A stretch of 36,027 nt of DNA, taken from a virus. Below the pieces are notes generated by a model that did no database searches, was not told where the DNA came from, and was given only the letters and a program-made list of their open reading frames with translations. The DNA is taken from the IMG/VR virus record IMGVR_UViG_3300022851_000050, positions 1 to 36,027 of that record. One strand, given 5' to 3'. Of this stretch, positions 1 through 5,751 are shown piece after piece. Each line of letters begins with the position of its first letter. The first letter of the stretch is position 1. The position numbers were made by a program, and so were the translations under genes.

Positions 1-16
1 CAACAAGGAGGTGATG

Positions 17-304
17 ATGCCTAGTCTACAACAAGGAGATATTATCACAATCAAACTGATGAGTGGTGAAGAAGTGTTAGCCAAATTGATTGAAATTACA
101 CAAGATTCAATTAAAATATCAAAACCAAGAGCAGTGGTTAATATTCCCAACAAAGGAATAGGTCTTGGACCATTTGTGTTCACTGTGCCTCAAAATGCTG
201 ATGTAGAGATATACAAAAATAATATTGTGTGTTTCACAGAAACAGAAGATGGTATGGCACGTCAGTACAGAGAAGGTACATCAGGATTAACATTACCTAA
301 ATAA
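17..304 (+). CDS. Small beta-rich protein, possible Sm-like fold
   Basis: A 95-residue protein that I do not recognise firmly. Its first half (GDIITIKLMSGEEVLAKL, then a second strand pattern) alternates hydrophobic and polar residues as in a small beta barrel, and the GDxIxIxLxSGEE pattern resembles Sm/LSm-type RNA-binding phage proteins; that is inference. The frame is also open from GTG 11 and ATG 14. ATG 17 is chosen because the strong Shine-Dalgarno AAGGAGGT at 5-12 is then well spaced. Its stop TAA shares one base with the ATG of the next gene, so the two are probably translationally coupled. No membrane segment or cysteine cluster is seen. Confidence 0.75.
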   Translation: MPSLQQGDIITIKLMSGEEVLAKLIEITQDSIKISKPRAVVNIPNKGIGLGPFVFTVPQNADVEIYKNNIVCFTETEDGMARQYREGTSGLTLPK

Positions 305-894
305 TGAATAAAATTATAGCAATAGATTGTGATGGAGTGCTACTCAATTGGGAGCAATCATTCGACGAATGGATGGAATTTCAAGGCTTTCCTAAACATG
401 CCAGTGATCATTATGAAGTGAATATGAACTATCACATGAACAAAGGTCAATGTGAAGTGCTGGTAAAGATATTCAATGAAAGTGCATGGATGAAGTCATT
501 AAAACCTATGGAAGGTGCTGTTGAAAATGTTAAAAAAATAGCAGAACTAGGATATAAGTTTTATGTGATCACCAGTCAAACATTGGATAAGAAAGCCAAT
601 CTGTTGAGAGAAGAGAATCTTAAGCAAGTGTTTGGTGATGTGTTCGAACATATTGAATGTTTAGACACAGGAGCAGACAAACACGAAGCTCTATCTAAAA
701 TACCGGAAGGCACATTTTGGATAGAAGATAAACCTGCTAATGCACAGTTGGGTTATGATATGGGTTTGGTAGCATTGCTACTTGACCTTCCTCACAATAC
801 AATGTATAATGAGGATAAGGATTCGGTTCAACGAGTAAAAAGTTGGGCTGAAATTTATAACGTTATAAAGGAGAAAAATCATGGCGACTCATGA
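304..894 (+). CDS. HAD-superfamily hydrolase, 5'(3')-deoxyribonucleotidase-like
   Basis: Predicted phosphatase of the HAD fold, best matching the small 5'-nucleotidase type C group, which removes phosphate from (deoxy)nucleoside monophosphates in the cytoplasm. HAD motif I is DCDGV at residues 8-12 (nucleophile Asp8, acid/base Asp10). Motif II is the T-S pair in VITSQT at about 90-91. A lysine near 126 could serve motif III, and motif IV is WIEDKPAN with Glu141-Asp142. At 196 residues the size fits the family. Substrate is inferred; a role in recycling nucleotides during phage replication would be typical. It starts on the last base of the upstream stop codon (TAATG). Confidence 0.8.
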   Translation: MNKIIAIDCDGVLLNWEQSFDEWMEFQGFPKHASDHYEVNMNYHMNKGQCEVLVKIFNESAWMKSLKPMEGAVENVKKIAELGYKFYVITSQTLDKKANLLREENLKQVFGDVFEHIECLDTGADKHEALSKIPEGTFWIEDKPANAQLGYDMGLVALLLDLPHNTMYNEDKDSVQRVKSWAEIYNVIKEKNHGDS

Positions 895-1057
895 AGAAAT
901 AAAAGAAGCATACGAAACGTACATTGCTGAATCTGAAGCATTCGAAACAAAGGGTGTTAAAGCGGCGGCGGCTAGAGCGAGAAAAGCTCTTGGTACTTTA
1001 GGTAAAGCGACCAAAACAAGAAGAAAAGAAATACAAGAGAAAAAAAACTCATTGTAA
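881..1057 (+). CDS. Hc1-like small basic histone-like protein
   Basis: A 58-residue protein. It has an acidic N-terminal half (EEIKEAYETY) followed by a strongly basic C-terminal half rich in Ala, Arg and Lys: GVKAAAARARKALGTLGK, then KTRRKEIQEKK. This layout matches the short Hc1/histone-H1-like proteins found in chlamydiae, some marine bacteria and marine phages, which are thought to bind and compact nucleic acid. A good Shine-Dalgarno AAGGAG lies at 868-873, seven bases before the ATG. The gene overlaps the end of the HAD gene by 14 bases in another frame. Assignment is from composition and motif pattern only. Confidence 0.7.
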   Translation: MATHEEIKEAYETYIAESEAFETKGVKAAAARARKALGTLGKATKTRRKEIQEKKNSL

Positions 1058-1116
1058 TCTTATTGATGTTGCGGGTGTAAAAATCCGCAACACAACACAC
1101 AAATTTCCAAAAAAAT

Positions 1117-1124
1117 AATAAATA
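1117..1124 (+). promoter_or_regulatory. Late-type promoter box upstream of cold-shock gene
   Basis: AATAAATA followed by C lies in an AT-rich gap 30 bases before the cold-shock ATG. It resembles the T4 late -10 box TATAAATA and belongs to a set of such boxes in this window. No -35 element is expected for this promoter class. Confidence 0.45.
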
Positions 1125-1153
1125 CAACACAAGAAAACAAGAAACAAAGTAAT

Positions 1154-1372
1154 ATGGCAACAGGTAAAATTAAATGGTTCAATTCAGCAAAAGGATTTGG
1201 ATTCATTACACCAGACGATGAAGGCAAGGATGTTTTCTTACATATCTCTGCTCTTAAAGCCGCTAACCTTAAAGAGGTTATGGACGGTGATGTTGTAGAA
1301 TATCAATTACAAGAATTCAGAGATAGACAAGTTGCTACTGATATCAAAGTAATCAAAAACTTCAATCAATAA
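1154..1372 (+). CDS. Cold-shock protein, CspA family
   Basis: A complete 72-residue cold-shock domain. It opens with GKIKWFN, carries RNP1 (KGFGFI, residues 13-18) and RNP2 (VFLHI, residues 27-31), and ends in the usual short beta strand. CspA-type proteins bind single-stranded RNA or DNA, melt RNA secondary structure and can antitermination-regulate transcription in the cytoplasm. Length is typical (CspA is 70 residues). No clear Shine-Dalgarno is visible; a late-type AATAAATA box sits 30 bases upstream. It lies between a histone-like gene and the tmRNA region, so this stretch is rich in nucleic-acid-binding products. Confidence 0.95.
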   Translation: MATGKIKWFNSAKGFGFITPDDEGKDVFLHISALKAANLKEVMDGDVVEYQLQEFRDRQVATDIKVIKNFNQ

Positions 1373-1382
1373 TAATCACTGC

Positions 1383-1411
1383 TTGACATTTTAGTGTGTG
1401 TATGCTACATT
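1383..1411 (+). promoter_or_regulatory. Sigma70-type promoter, probably giving a leaderless mRNA
   Basis: TTGACA at 1383-1388, a 17-base spacer, then TACATT at 1406-1411. The next ATG (1418) is seven bases after the -10 box, where transcription should start. The same geometry recurs at 8496, 11734, 14457 and 27530. Confidence 0.7.
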
Positions 1412-1417
1412 AAGCAT

Positions 1418-1621
1418 ATGACAGTTAAAATACAAAAGAATAAGATTGTGATTAACGACTTCCAACACTATTGGCAGTCTGCAACTGAACACGGACATGA
1501 GTTCACTTTCGCATATGACAAGGAATTCAAAAACTCCAAAAAATTCACCATAGAAGTAAAGCATTCTGACAAGTTAAGAAGCAAAGATGGTAGATGGTCT
1601 CCAATTAAAATTAAGTCTTGA
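1418..1621 (+). CDS. Hypothetical 67-residue protein
   Basis: I do not recognise this protein. It is charged and Lys-rich, with a short beta-like start (VKIQKNKIVIND) and a middle rich in aromatic residues (FQHYWQ, FTFAYDKEF). It lacks signal peptide, cysteines and membrane segments. The frame is open upstream to 1394, but ATG 1418 is chosen because that ATG falls where transcription from the TTGACA/TACATT promoter should begin; no Shine-Dalgarno precedes it. Its stop codon TGA overlaps the -35 box (TTGACA) of the tmRNA promoter. Confidence 0.6.
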   Translation: MTVKIQKNKIVINDFQHYWQSATEHGHEFTFAYDKEFKNSKKFTIEVKHSDKLRSKDGRWSPIKIKS

Positions 1622-1646
1622 CATTTACCCAATAATCTGTTTAAAT
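1618..1646 (+). promoter_or_regulatory. Sigma70-type promoter of the tmRNA gene
   Basis: TTGACA at 1618-1623, a 17-base spacer and TTAAAT at 1641-1646 put the transcription start near 1653, just upstream of the tmRNA acceptor piece. The -35 box overlaps the stop codon of the preceding gene. Confidence 0.6.
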
Positions 1647-1652
1647 ACACTG

Positions 1653-1967
1653 TAGACGTTGAAGTGTGTGCAATACACTTTTGGGACGAGGGTTCGACTC
1701 CCTCCACCTCCACCAACACTCATTTGAAATAGGCTGGTTTATTTCGAGGGGGTGTACTTGGTTTCGACCGGAGCATAAAAGCACATGGAGTTTATCAGTC
1801 TGATCTCTGTAAAGGATCTTACAAATGCAAACGCATTTAAACCAGAAGTGACAGTTCCAGTTAGCATATTTGCTGACGCGGAATTGGTTGCCGCTTAATA
1901 CCGGCCACTTGGCGGTTGATCTACCGGGCAACAGAACAGATCAAGTGTGGGAGTTTCGGCTCCCACA
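1653..1967 (+). ncRNA. ssrA: Circularly permuted (two-piece) tmRNA
   Basis: tmRNA rescues stalled ribosomes and tags the nascent protein for proteolysis. The gene order is permuted. The acceptor piece comes first: T arm GAGGG-TTCGACT-CCCTC at 1688-1704, 3' acceptor strand CACCTCC 1705-1711, discriminator A and CCA to 1715. After a 32-base intervening segment the coding piece begins with the 5' acceptor strand GGGGGTG (1748-1754). The two strands pair over 7 bp with a G-U at the third pair, the alanyl-tRNA synthetase identity element. The D-region GGTTTCGACC follows. A tag frame runs GCA 1827 to TAA 1898 and reads ANAFKP...AELVAA (23 codons), ending in a Clp-type degron. The 5' boundary of the acceptor piece is estimated from the promoter. 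Permuted ssrA is known from alphaproteobacteria and some cyanobacteria. Confidence 0.93.
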
Positions 1968-1973
1968 TTTCAC
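1946..1973 (+). terminator. Hairpin at the end of tmRNA, terminator-like
   Basis: An 8-bp perfect stem TGTGGGAG/CTCCCACA (1946-1953 with 1960-1967) with loop TTTCGG is followed by ATTTCACTTTC. The U tract is weak, so this may terminate transcription or be the structured 3' end of the tmRNA coding piece. Confidence 0.6.
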
Positions 1974-2010
1974 TTTCATTAAGTATTCATTTAAGTTTAT
2001 AATTGTAGTA

Positions 2011-2018
2011 TCTAAATA
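2011..2018 (+). promoter_or_regulatory. Late-type promoter box
   Basis: TCTAAATA eight bases upstream of the ATG at 2027. With T4-like spacing, transcription would start only a few bases before the start codon. Confidence 0.5.
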
Positions 2019-2026
2019 TTACTGTT

Positions 2027-2293
2027 ATGCCTAAACTTAAAAAGAAAACAACTGCTTGGCAAAAGTGGAAAAAGAAAGCACCCAAAGTGCCTGATATCAC
2101 TTGCCCCATCATAGACGATGTACTCATACGAATAGACAAATTCCAAGATCGTAACACAGTAATTTCAAAGTATCAATGGAACCTACTACACAAGAGAATG
2201 GAAAGACTCCGAATTGATAACGAATTATTAAGAGAAAGCGGGCAATATTGGTACGAAATTTGCAAACAACACCTAAAAAATCCAAAGAAATAG
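2027..2293 (+). CDS. Hypothetical basic protein, 88 residues
   Basis: I do not recognise this protein. The first 20 residues are very basic (KLKKKTTAWQKWKKK), which could bind nucleic acid or membrane surfaces. A middle stretch (DDVLIRIDKFQDRN) is followed by a long amphipathic helical region (residues 46-75) rich in Arg, Glu and Leu, suggesting a short coiled coil. There is no signal peptide or membrane segment. It stands alone between the tmRNA and a peptidoglycan hydrolase gene, preceded and followed by late-type TCTAAATA boxes, so late expression is likely. A virion or assembly role is possible but unproven. Confidence 0.6.
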   Translation: MPKLKKKTTAWQKWKKKAPKVPDITCPIIDDVLIRIDKFQDRNTVISKYQWNLLHKRMERLRIDNELLRESGQYWYEICKQHLKNPKK

Positions 2294-2318
2294 CGGCATC
2301 TTTACACTTGATTTAATA

Positions 2319-2326
2319 TCTAAATA
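2319..2326 (+). promoter_or_regulatory. Late-type promoter box for the glucosaminidase gene
   Basis: TCTAAATA ends one base before ATG 2327, so a transcript starting about six bases downstream could not use that ATG. The next in-frame ATG at 2342 then follows a leader of only about ten bases. Confidence 0.5.
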
Positions 2327-2341
2327 ATGTATAATAATATT

Positions 2342-3064
2342 ATGGCTATTTGGTATAAAAAACATTTAGATAAATTTTTACAGTTTTTATTAACAGTAAA
2401 ACGAGAACTAACACCATCTAATAGAACCGTACGCAAAGTAAAAGTGTTCTGTTACAAAGTATTAGCATTGGCTGGTGTTCTTTTATTAGCATACACCTAC
2501 GGAACATTCAATCCCAACAGCATTGTAGAGAAAAAAATTCGTAAACAAGAAGACAAAAGAATGGTAGAGATAGCAAAGAGTTTTGGACTACATGAACCTG
2601 AGTTCAAGTTTGACGGACCCAAAACCTTTGTTGTAGCAATGAATAACTGTATCGATTATATCAATTGGACACTACCAATGGATCAAAGAATACCCAGAGA
2701 CATATTGGTGGCAATGGCAATTGTGGAATCAGCTCATGGTACTAGTAGATTTGCCACAGAAGGTAATGCCATGTTTGGTGTGCGAACCTGGAGTTTAGAT
2801 GAAGTACCACACATGAAACCTGCGTCTATTCCTAATGCTAAATTTGGTGTTAAGAAATATGAAACCAAATGTCAAAGTGTACAAGATGTAATCGCAATCA
2901 TAAACAGACATCCTGCTTACAAAGAGTTTAGAGCAGAAAGAGATTTAGACAAACACGAGCCCAATATTACCAAAATGGTGTTTGGACTGAGTGCTTGGAG
3001 TACCAACGAAGAATACCCTCAAATCATACTTCGAAAAATTGAAGACTTGACAAACAGTAAATAA
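2342..3064 (+). CDS. Membrane-anchored Bax-like N-acetylglucosaminidase (peptidoglycan hydrolase)
   Basis: Predicted lysozyme-fold enzyme that cleaves peptidoglycan glycan strands. The C-terminal half carries the Bax/glucosaminidase signature AIVESAHGTSRFATEGNAMF (residues 127-146), with Glu129 as the likely catalytic acid and NAMFGVRTW matching the family's G-N-x-x-F-G block. Residues 37-53 form one hydrophobic segment (VLALAGVLLLAYTYG) after a basic N-terminus, so the enzyme is probably anchored in the inner membrane facing the periplasm. That would suit host lysis or a membrane-bound helper role. ATG 2342 is preferred to ATG 2327 because the promoter box ends at 2326. Membrane anchoring is unusual for a phage endolysin and suggests a spanin- or SAR-like delivery route (inference). 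Confidence 0.82.
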   Translation: MAIWYKKHLDKFLQFLLTVKRELTPSNRTVRKVKVFCYKVLALAGVLLLAYTYGTFNPNSIVEKKIRKQEDKRMVEIAKSFGLHEPEFKFDGPKTFVVAMNNCIDYINWTLPMDQRIPRDILVAMAIVESAHGTSRFATEGNAMFGVRTWSLDEVPHMKPASIPNAKFGVKKYETKCQSVQDVIAIINRHPAYKEFRAERDLDKHEPNITKMVFGLSAWSTNEEYPQIILRKIEDLTNSK

Positions 3065-3081
3065 CACAATACAATATTAGA

Positions 3082-3465
3082 ATGGGATTTATTATTTTGA
3101 AACAACCTAAAAAAATCAACCACAGATTACCCGACACAGCATCACTGCGAAAAGCTCGTGAGGAACATCAGGAATGGTTAAAAGAGAGGGGGTTGGACAA
3201 GATTAAGTTTAGAAAAAAGAAATCAGAAACATTGGTGATCGAACCTATAGAAGACAGACAAGGAGTACCTTGTGGTGACAAAGTACCTGTGATGGAAAAA
3301 GGTGCTGGCAGTAAAAGAGAAGAAATGCGTTACACAGGAGAACGTAGATTGATTGGTATTGCAACCATGCACAAGAGTAATCAAGTGCCAGTGTTTGCAG
3401 ATGACGATGATATAACAGGACGTAAGGCGGCGACAGAGATATCCTTAATGAAAGGCAACAAATAA
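3082..3465 (+). CDS. Hypothetical protein, 127 residues
   Basis: I do not recognise a named family. The N-terminal half is basic and helical (residues 18-50, Lys/Arg/Glu rich), and the C-terminal half has a compact conserved-looking block (YTGERRLIGIATMHKSNQVP) followed by an acidic DDDD and GRKAATEISLMKGN. The HKSNxVP block with a short basic tail looks like one found in proteins of other marine T4-like phages, but I cannot name a function. It has no signal peptide or membrane segment. Its stop overlaps the ATG of the next small gene by one base (TAATG), implying coupled translation. Confidence 0.65.
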   Translation: MGFIILKQPKKINHRLPDTASLRKAREEHQEWLKERGLDKIKFRKKKSETLVIEPIEDRQGVPCGDKVPVMEKGAGSKREEMRYTGERRLIGIATMHKSNQVPVFADDDDITGRKAATEISLMKGNK

Positions 3466-3644
3466 TGTCAGACCAAGAAGAATTATGGAATTGGATTTGT
3501 TGGACTTGTAAATGGAGAGGTGTTGCACAAGAACTAGACAAAGACGAATCACTAGAAGAATGGTATTGTTGTCCTACATGTTGTAGTGAAGAAATAGAAG
3601 ACATAGGATGGCATCAAGGTAATGAAAAGTATAAAGGAGCATAA
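3465..3644 (+). CDS. Small Cys/Trp-rich zinc-ribbon-like protein
   Basis: A 59-residue protein starting on the last base of the previous stop. It holds two cysteine pairs, CWTC (residues 13-16) and CCPTCC (35-40), about 20 residues apart, the layout of a minimal zinc ribbon. Five tryptophans and a high Asp/Glu content make it acidic overall. The function is unknown; small zinc ribbons often mediate contacts with nucleic acid or polymerase. Its stop overlaps the start of the next mini-gene (TAATG), so three genes in a row are coupled. Confidence 0.6.
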   Translation: MSDQEELWNWICWTCKWRGVAQELDKDESLEEWYCCPTCCSEEIEDIGWHQGNEKYKGA

Positions 3645-3775
3645 TGGAAATTGGAGCGGGATTAGGTTTGTTCTTTTTAGGTATGATAGTTTCAGTGGTT
3701 GTATTAACAGTGGTTGTATTAACTGTGTTAATTAAAATAAGAAAGTATGATGATGTCGATCACAACAAAGATTAA
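3644..3775 (+). CDS. Single-span membrane miniprotein
   Basis: A 43-residue protein dominated by one hydrophobic segment (residues 4-30, with VVVLTVVVLTVLI), followed by a charged tail KIRKYDDVDHNKD. The positive charges after the helix suggest the tail is in the cytoplasm. It begins with TAATG overlap to the upstream gene and has AAAGGAG at 3633-3639 as Shine-Dalgarno. Function is unknown. Holin-like or regulatory single-span proteins have this shape, and a peptidoglycan hydrolase lies 0.6 kb upstream, but that link is speculation. Confidence 0.6.
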   Translation: MEIGAGLGLFFLGMIVSVVVLTVVVLTVLIKIRKYDDVDHNKD

Positions 3776-4265
3776 AAAATGGTTCGATTTTGATTGGCTT
3801 AAAAAAACCGAATTGGTCGAACTGCACGAAGTAGATTGTACAAAGGATCCTGTTCGTCCTGAACTGGATATAAAATTTAGAACTTCATACGGTAGAAAAA
3901 TTTACGGACTTAAACACGGCGAAGATATTATGGCTGTGATGTGTTTTGCATTCACTAATGAAATTCCAAAGACTGTTGAAGAAATGGATGTGTTAAGCAA
4001 AGACGCCGCCATGCAGGCAGTACACAGAGCGGGAGTGCAGGGCTCGATAGCGATAGCATACACTGTGTGGAGTCTCAAAAAAGGTGGTGGTAAAATGATT
4101 GTGAAAGAAGTTTACAAAATGATTAAACAATCGAATCATTTGAATAGATTGGTTACACTGTCTCCACTCACAGAAATGGCAGAAAAATTCCATTTAAGAA
4201 ATGGTGCCAAATTGATTCAAAAGAATGAAACCACTCAAAACTTCGAATACGTGATACTCAAATAA
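3747..4265 (+). CDS. GNAT-fold acetyltransferase-like protein
   Basis: A 172-residue protein with features of the GNAT fold. A central strand (DIMAVMCFAFTN) is followed by GSIAIAYTVWSLKKGGGKMI and a helix, and the C-terminal block HLNRLVTLSPLTEMAEKFHLRNGAKLI resembles GNAT motif B, where the LxPxTxxAxxFHxxNGA pattern occurs. The usual Q/RxxGxG/A acetyl-CoA loop is not clear; KKGGGK may replace it. The substrate cannot be predicted. Three consecutive in-frame ATGs (3747, 3750, 3753) are possible starts. The beginning overlaps the membrane miniprotein gene by about 29 bases in another frame. Confidence 0.6.
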   Translation: MMMSITTKIKKWFDFDWLKKTELVELHEVDCTKDPVRPELDIKFRTSYGRKIYGLKHGEDIMAVMCFAFTNEIPKTVEEMDVLSKDAAMQAVHRAGVQGSIAIAYTVWSLKKGGGKMIVKEVYKMIKQSNHLNRLVTLSPLTEMAEKFHLRNGAKLIQKNETTQNFEYVILK

Positions 4266-4328
4266 TATTTTGGTAACATCAATTGCAAAAAATCAATGAA
4301 TACGCCATTTATTTTTGGTAGGTAATGC

Positions 4329-4357
4329 TTGACTATTTTGGCAATTTCATATATAAT
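4329..4357 (+). promoter_or_regulatory. Sigma70-type promoter of the lipoprotein cluster
   Basis: TTGACT at 4329-4334, a 17-base spacer and a perfect TATAAT at 4352-4357. The leader then carries a strong AAAGGAGG Shine-Dalgarno before ATG 4379. A very similar layout (TATAATTTAAACTTACAA, then GGAG) precedes the QueD-like gene at 25771. Confidence 0.8.
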
Positions 4358-4378
4358 TTAAACTTACAAAGGAGGCTT

Positions 4379-4966
4379 ATGAAAAGGCACATTAATATAA
4401 TAATGGTACTTGTATTGGGTTTTGTTCTAACTGCTTGTTCAGGTAGAATGGTACAGTTACCAACAGAAAACATAAAAGCAAAGAAGGTACCGGCTTGGTA
4501 TCTTAACCACGAAGATACTGGCAAAGAAGGATTCATCTTTAGAGATGGGTTCTATTATGCAGTAGCAGTAGCAGTATCTCCAGATATGGAAATGTCTCAG
4601 AAGAAGGCAGTTCTTAAAGCAAAAGCGAAGATCACTGATAGAATAAATGGTGAGATGAACAATAAAACATCTATCAACTATTCTGAAAAAGGTGCTTCTG
4701 AGTCAATGATTGGCACAGTAGAAGCTCAAGATGTGATTGTTAATATGATTAAACAGACTGTGTTAAGAACATATTCTGTTGAAAAGAAATTAACGATATA
4801 CAACACTGAGAAGAGCAATTACAGATCATTTGTTTTGATGAAGATATCCAAGAAAGATGTTGAAAACATAGTTAACCTTGTTGAAGATAAAAACAACAAG
4901 AAGTTAATTAGCAAGTTAAAAATCAGCAACACCTCGGATAAAGTGTTAAAGCAATCTGACAAATAA
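4379..4966 (+). CDS. LPP20-family-like lipoprotein
   Basis: Predicted lipoprotein of 195 residues. The N-terminus is a type II signal peptide with lipobox LTAC (Cys20). The mature part contains FYYAVAVAVSPDMEMSQKKAVLKAKAKI (positions 59-86), which fits the LPP20 pattern of a YAVG-like strand, then D/E and an Ala/Lys-rich helix. These proteins sit in the outer membrane or periplasm; the molecular role is poorly known. ATG 4379 is chosen over an upstream open frame because the sigma70 promoter lies at 4329-4357 and AAAGGAGG is ideally spaced. It opens a run of three exported-protein genes. A phage changing the surface of its host (superinfection exclusion or envelope stress) is a reasonable inference. 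Confidence 0.75.
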   Translation: MKRHINIIMVLVLGFVLTACSGRMVQLPTENIKAKKVPAWYLNHEDTGKEGFIFRDGFYYAVAVAVSPDMEMSQKKAVLKAKAKITDRINGEMNNKTSINYSEKGASESMIGTVEAQDVIVNMIKQTVLRTYSVEKKLTIYNTEKSNYRSFVLMKISKKDVENIVNLVEDKNNKKLISKLKISNTSDKVLKQSDK

Positions 4967-4967
4967 T

Positions 4968-5318
4968 ATGAAGGCAATATTATACACAATCGCTCTGATT
5001 ATGTTAGCACTAGGTTTGATACTGTTTGTCGTTGGTTCGTCTGCTCAAGCAGGAGGACCGTGGTCAGATCAATACTGCAATGTTAAAACAGAAACTGTTA
5101 TCACAAAAGACACACAAGGAAAGATTATTGACAAGCAGATAGTTGAAACTTTGGTGTGTGATGATGGAGCAAAAGACTTTTTGGCATACTCAGGTATAGC
5201 CAAAGATTGCAAAGAGTATTGGTTCGATATGTATATCAATCAACAATGGATAAGGAAAAAAGGATATGTTTGTCAAAAGTTTGATGGCTCGTGGGAAATG
5301 GTTAATCCTATTAGGTAG
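4968..5318 (+). CDS. Exported protein with Cys-containing beta domain
   Basis: A 116-residue protein beginning one base after the previous stop codon. Residues 3-28 are a signal peptide or membrane anchor (hydrophobic core ALIMLALGLILFVVG, then SAQA as a plausible signal peptidase I site). The mature part has four cysteines, spaced as two pairs (Cys37/Cys64 and Cys80/Cys101), which could form disulfides in the periplasm. I do not recognise the family. It overlaps the next lipoprotein gene, so the three exported-protein genes probably form one operon from the promoter at 4329. Confidence 0.65.
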   Translation: MKAILYTIALIMLALGLILFVVGSSAQAGGPWSDQYCNVKTETVITKDTQGKIIDKQIVETLVCDDGAKDFLAYSGIAKDCKEYWFDMYINQQWIRKKGYVCQKFDGSWEMVNPIR

Positions 5319-5715
5319 TTTGTTATTAACTGCCTGTGGAACAACTGCCACTACCAATAAAAGTATAAGCAGTCAGAATAGTGTGAGTCATAATTATACT
5401 CATGCAGGTACCAGTGTAGAAATTTGGTATAATTTTATACGAAACAATATGGGTAAGTTATCCAAACAAGATCAAAAGAAGCAGGCTCAGGCTGTGTATT
5501 TTGCCTTGGACAACCTAGAAGAAGGTAAAGTGGTTGCATGGCATACTATGAAGGCTGATACACATGGTTTTGTAAAAGTGGTTGCAAGTTATCCGCATGG
5601 TGGTGGTTATTGCAGGGTTATTTTTACACAGATTAAAAAGAAAGACAAAATAAGAGACTTTAAAGAAACTGCCTGTAAAGATGTTGCATACCACGGCTGG
5701 CAATTTATTAGGTAA
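5284..5715 (+). CDS. Lipoprotein related to rickettsial 17 kDa surface antigen
   Basis: A 143-residue lipoprotein: signal peptide with lipobox LTAC (Cys18), a Ser/Thr/Asn-rich linker, then a C-terminal domain. That domain has QAVYFALDNLEEGKVVAWHT, then GFVKVVASYPHGGGYCRVIF and KETACKDVAYHGWQF. The order AL-x-NLE-G, W, then GGYCR and ETAC matches the C-terminal domain of alphaproteobacterial 17 kDa surface antigens, which are outer-membrane lipoproteins. The two cysteines GGYC and ETAC may pair. ATG 5284 is chosen so the signal peptide has a short basic N-region; the frame is also open from ATG 5266. It overlaps the upstream gene by 35 bases. Probable host-derived gene, supporting an alphaproteobacterial host. 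Confidence 0.72.
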   Translation: MARGKWLILLGSLLLTACGTTATTNKSISSQNSVSHNYTHAGTSVEIWYNFIRNNMGKLSKQDQKKQAQAVYFALDNLEEGKVVAWHTMKADTHGFVKVVASYPHGGGYCRVIFTQIKKKDKIRDFKETACKDVAYHGWQFIR

Positions 5716-5720
5716 AATTA

Positions 5721-5728
5721 GGTAAATA
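5721..5728 (+). promoter_or_regulatory. Late-type promoter box
   Basis: GGTAAATA lies 23 bases before the ATG of the large membrane protein. The leader holds a Shine-Dalgarno-like AAAGGAAA. Confidence 0.4.
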
Positions 5729-5751
5729 TAGCATACGAAAAAGGAAACAGT

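Noticed and set aside
972-1160. Minus-strand frame of 62 codons rich in Phe/Leu
   Set aside because: It is antisense to the Hc1-like gene and the A-rich leader of the cold-shock gene; the hydrophobicity comes from complementing A-rich DNA.
1688-1715. tRNA-like 3' end as a possible prophage attachment site or tRNA fragment
   Set aside because: The matching 5' half is present downstream in permuted order and no integrase or repeated end was seen, so this is a complete tmRNA rather than an att remnant.
1641-1931. Minus-strand open frame of 96 codons across the tmRNA
   Set aside because: It lies antisense to clear tmRNA structure, has no promoter or ribosome site, and its composition reflects the RNA stems.
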